Shown: piece by piece, positions 14,880 to 16,659 of the stretch | How positions within the stretch are numbered: position 1 is the stretch's first letter | How the letters are laid out: each line of letters begins with the position of its first letter | Origin: Helicobacteraceae bacterium | GTDB taxonomy: Bacteria; Campylobacterota; Campylobacteria; Campylobacterales; Sulfurimonadaceae | Direction of reading: 5' to 3' | DNA length: 16,659 nt | NCBI GenBank assembly: GCA_027068615.1 | Contig: JAMOQV010000240.1 | Location: 1-16,659, forward strand | Program-made: the position numbers and the translations under genes | The notes under the pieces: model-generated | What the model saw: the letters and a program-made list of their open reading frames with translations, nothing else | Database searches by the model: none | What the model was told of the DNA's origin: nothing

Positions 14880-16324
14880 CATTTCTCCTCAATTATTGTG
14901 TGAACTCCAACTGACTTATCCCGTGCCAATGCACTAAGAACTATCTCTCTAGCTGTAAGTAAACGAAATTTTAATAGTTTACCAATATTTTCATTTAAAA
15001 GAGCATTAATTTGCTCTAAAGCCTCGTTTAATCCACTTTTTGTTCTAACAATCGACACATTTTCCCACATTATCTTACGAAGTAAATTTTTTTTGGCTTT
15101 ATCATCTTTTAAGCTCATAACCTCATCACTAACTTTAAACTCTATAAATTCTTTTTCTTTTTTAGAGTTAAGTATCTCATCAACTGCTTTTTTAGCAAAA
15201 ACCAACCCTTCTAAAAGAGAGTTTGATGCAAGTCTATTTGCTCCATGAACTTTTGTAGATGCTACTTCACCAACTGCATAAAGATTTTTAACATTTGGTA
15301 CTTTTGCATTAGCATCACTTTTGATGCCACCTATTGCATAATGAAAAGCTGGTGAAATTGGAACTCTTTGTTTAGGTACATCAAAACCAAGTGATTTTAA
15401 TGTTTTAGAGATATTTGGAAATCGTTTCATAAAGTACTGATACTCAAAATTTGAAAAATCAAGATAAACAGCTGATGAAGTTTTTTTCTTGTAATCATAG
15501 ATAGACTTACTTACAATATCTCTAGATGCCAACTCTCCCCGTTTATCATAATCAAACAAAAATCTTCTACCATCTTCATCAACTATAGTAGCACCCTCTC
15601 CACGAAATGCTTCTGTAAGTAAAAGTTTTTGAACACCCTCATTTCCTATATAAACGGTTGGATGAAACTGCATCATCTCCATTCTTTCTAATTCTATACC
15701 TTTCATAACACAAAGACCTTGCATATCTGCACTAATGCATGGTGCATTTGTATGGTACTCAAAGAGTGAGCCAACACCACCACTAGCTATGATAACATCA
15801 TCTGCATAGATATTTCTACTTTGTCTATGATCAAGAACAGTAACACCATAACAGATGCCATCTTTTATAAGCAAATCAACAACTCTAGCATCACTAAGCA
15901 TTGGATGTTTGTTTTTTGAAAGTAGAAAATAGTGCATATACCTACCAGTAGCATCCCCACCAGCATGTAATATTCTCTCACAAGAGTGAGCAGCCTCTTT
16001 TGTGTATAGAAGATTACCATCTGCATCTTTATCAAACTCAAAACCATTGTTTATAAGATCATCTATTACTTTTCTTGAGTTTAAGCTAAGTGTTTTCACT
16101 GCATCTTCACAACAAAGCCCTGCACCAGCTTCAAGAGTATCTTTTATATGTGAAGGGATATCATCATTATCACGAGCAAGTGCTACACCACCTTGAGCAT
16201 AGAAACTATTGCACTTAAAAGTTTCCCTTTTGTTTATAATAAGAACTTTTTTATCTTTTGGTATATTCATACTTGCATAAAGTCCTGCTATACCTGCACC
16301 AATTATAATCACATCATATTTCAT
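14879..16324 (-). CDS. nadB: L-aspartate oxidase NadB
   Basis: FAD enzyme oxidising L-aspartate to iminoaspartate, first step of NAD synthesis; cytoplasmic. FAD-binding VIIIGAGIAGLYAS (5-18), SFYAQGGVALA (40-50), HSCERILHAGGDATGRYM (113-130), QFHPT (219-223), LTEAFRGEGA (236-245), RGELASRDIV (262-271), the FHYAIGGI segment and SNSLLEGLVFA all match. At 481 residues the C-terminal helical domain is shorter than in E. coli NadB (540). NadB can use fumarate as acceptor, suiting low-oxygen life. No clear ribosome site; the start lies 3 nt after a small lipoprotein gene, so coupling is likely. The end overlaps the start region of nhaD. Confidence 0.96.
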   Translation of the reverse strand: MKYDVIIIGAGIAGLYASMNIPKDKKVLIINKRETFKCNSFYAQGGVALARDNDDIPSHIKDTLEAGAGLCCEDAVKTLSLNSRKVIDDLINNGFEFDKDADGNLLYTKEAAHSCERILHAGGDATGRYMHYFLLSKNKHPMLSDARVVDLLIKDGICYGVTVLDHRQSRNIYADDVIIASGGVGSLFEYHTNAPCISADMQGLCVMKGIELERMEMMQFHPTVYIGNEGVQKLLLTEAFRGEGATIVDEDGRRFLFDYDKRGELASRDIVSKSIYDYKKKTSSAVYLDFSNFEYQYFMKRFPNISKTLKSLGFDVPKQRVPISPAFHYAIGGIKSDANAKVPNVKNLYAVGEVASTKVHGANRLASNSLLEGLVFAKKAVDEILNSKKEKEFIEFKVSDEVMSLKDDKAKKNLLRKIMWENVSIVRTKSGLNEALEQINALLNENIGKLLKFRLLTAREIVLSALARDKSVGVHTIIEEK

Positions 16325-16327
16325 AAT

Positions 16328-16465
16328 CTAAGAACTTTTTTTAATGATAAATTTCACATTTTCATCTGATTTTGGAGTATCTTCTTCATAGTATGGATTA
16401 GCTTTATAACCACATCCACTAAAACCTAACATAGTTAGTATCATAATTAATAATATCTTATTCAA
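16328..16465 (-). CDS. Small LptM-like lipoprotein (45 aa)
   Basis: A short gene with a TTG start (16465), preceded by AAGG with 6 nt spacing. Signal peptide MNKILLIMILTMLGFSGC with lipobox FSGC, so Cys18 should be acylated. The mature part is only 28 residues and opens CGYKANPYYEEDTP. A lipobox directly followed by GYK and PYY is the look of the small LptM/YifL-type lipoproteins, which in other Gram-negative bacteria assist the LPS translocon LptD; here that is only analogy. It ends 3 nt before nadB. A TATAAT with an upstream TG (16496-16491) may be its promoter. Confidence 0.7.
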   Translation of the reverse strand: MNKILLIMILTMLGFSGCGYKANPYYEEDTPKSDENVKFIIKKSS

Positions 16466-16490
16466 AATAAACCTTATTCTTTTGAGTAGT

Positions 16491-16499
16491 ATTATACCA
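16491..16499 (-). promoter_or_regulatory. Extended -10 promoter for the small lipoprotein-nadB-nhaD genes
   Basis: On the minus strand TGGTATAAT (16499-16491) is a perfect -10 hexamer with the TG extension, overlapping the stop of the upstream nuclease-like gene and 25 nt before the TTG start. No -35 is needed for extended -10 promoters and none is obvious. Confidence 0.45.
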
Positions 16500-16659
16500 A
16501 TTCAAATTCAAATTTAGATATATTTTTATCTTTTTTACTAAACTCTATCCCTATAAGATATATATTTTTATCTTCATTTAGATACTTTTGAGCATAGTTT
16601 TTCTCTTTTATCTGTTTTAATGCATCTTTTTCATCTACTTTAAATTCTATTATGTAGAT
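16492..16659 (-). CDS. C-terminal fragment of a PD-(D/E)XK nuclease-like protein (partial)
   Basis: The last 55 codons of a gene whose 5' part lies outside the window. The text starts IYIIEFKVDEKDALKQIKEK and continues with NYAQKYLNEDKNIYLIGIEF, then SKKDKNISKFEFELV. The IEFK is the E-x-K of a PD-(D/E)XK fold, and A-x-x-QI-x-x-K-x-YA-x-KY is the pattern of the C-terminal nuclease domain of the AAA-ATPase-like family (PDDEXK_9). The N-terminal ATPase part cannot be seen. Family-level call only; these proteins are common, often multi-copy, in AT-rich bacteria and their role is unknown. Confidence 0.6.
   Translation of the reverse strand: MYIIEFKVDEKDALKQIKEKNYAQKYLNEDKNIYLIGIEFSKKDKNISKFEFELV

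Noticed and set aside
15865..16196. Two short open frames overlapping nadB (one on each strand)
   Set aside because: Both inside conserved nadB sequence and without start signals.
1..16659. CRISPR arrays, tRNA or rRNA genes, insertion sequences
   Set aside because: No regularly spaced repeats, no cloverleaf-like intergenic segment and no transposase-like protein seen; all gaps are under about 210 bp.

Overview
The window is about 16.7 kb of AT-rich DNA. Gene content and style suggest a nitrate/nitrite-respiring member of the Campylobacterota (Epsilonproteobacteria), probably close to Sulfurimonas. The grounds are compact coding with start/stop overlaps, AAGGA-type ribosome sites, a divergent cytochrome cd1 nitrite reductase beside its cofactor genes, NhaD, and a small LptM-like lipoprotein. 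The genus is inferred from protein style, not from a database search.

Left part (1-3622): an rRNA 2'-O-methyltransferase of the SpoU/TrmH family (+) converges on hemD (-). Upstream of hemD on the same strand lies a toxin-antitoxin pair of BrnT/BrnA type. Above that is guaA (GMP synthase), closed by a strong hairpin at 2050-2080.

Centre (3623-10031, all +): the denitrification block. A 202-bp divergent guaA/nirS intergenic region carries three copies of the 9-mer TAAGATTAA. Then come nirS (cytochrome cd1), a pentaheme c554-like cytochrome, a small monoheme cytochrome (NirC-like), nirJ (radical SAM), nirF and a uroporphyrinogen-III C-methyltransferase (NirE/CobA). The last four are chained by one-base TAATG overlaps.

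Right-centre (10021-13520): a Sel1-repeat protein (-) diverges from a lipoprotein plus a TrpD2-like protein (+). A short precorrin-2 dehydrogenase (siroheme synthase, -) diverges from a two-domain AsnC-type siroheme decarboxylase (+), which ends in a bidirectional terminator.

Right end (13521-16659, all -): the 3' end of a PD-(D/E)XK nuclease-like gene, a 45-residue lipoprotein missed by ordinary ORF length cut-offs, nadB and nhaD, closely packed.

Together the window encodes nearly a whole heme d1 route: HemD (uroporphyrinogen III), NirE (precorrin-2), CysG-B/Met8-like enzyme (sirohydrochlorin/siroheme), fused decarboxylase (12,18-didecarboxysiroheme), NirJ and NirF (late steps), then NirS as user of the cofactor. 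No NirN and no second decarboxylase pair (NirGH) is present here. The least explained parts are the pentaheme cytochrome inserted between nirS and the cofactor genes, the reduced N-terminus of NirS, and the repeats and hairpins in the intergenic regions.
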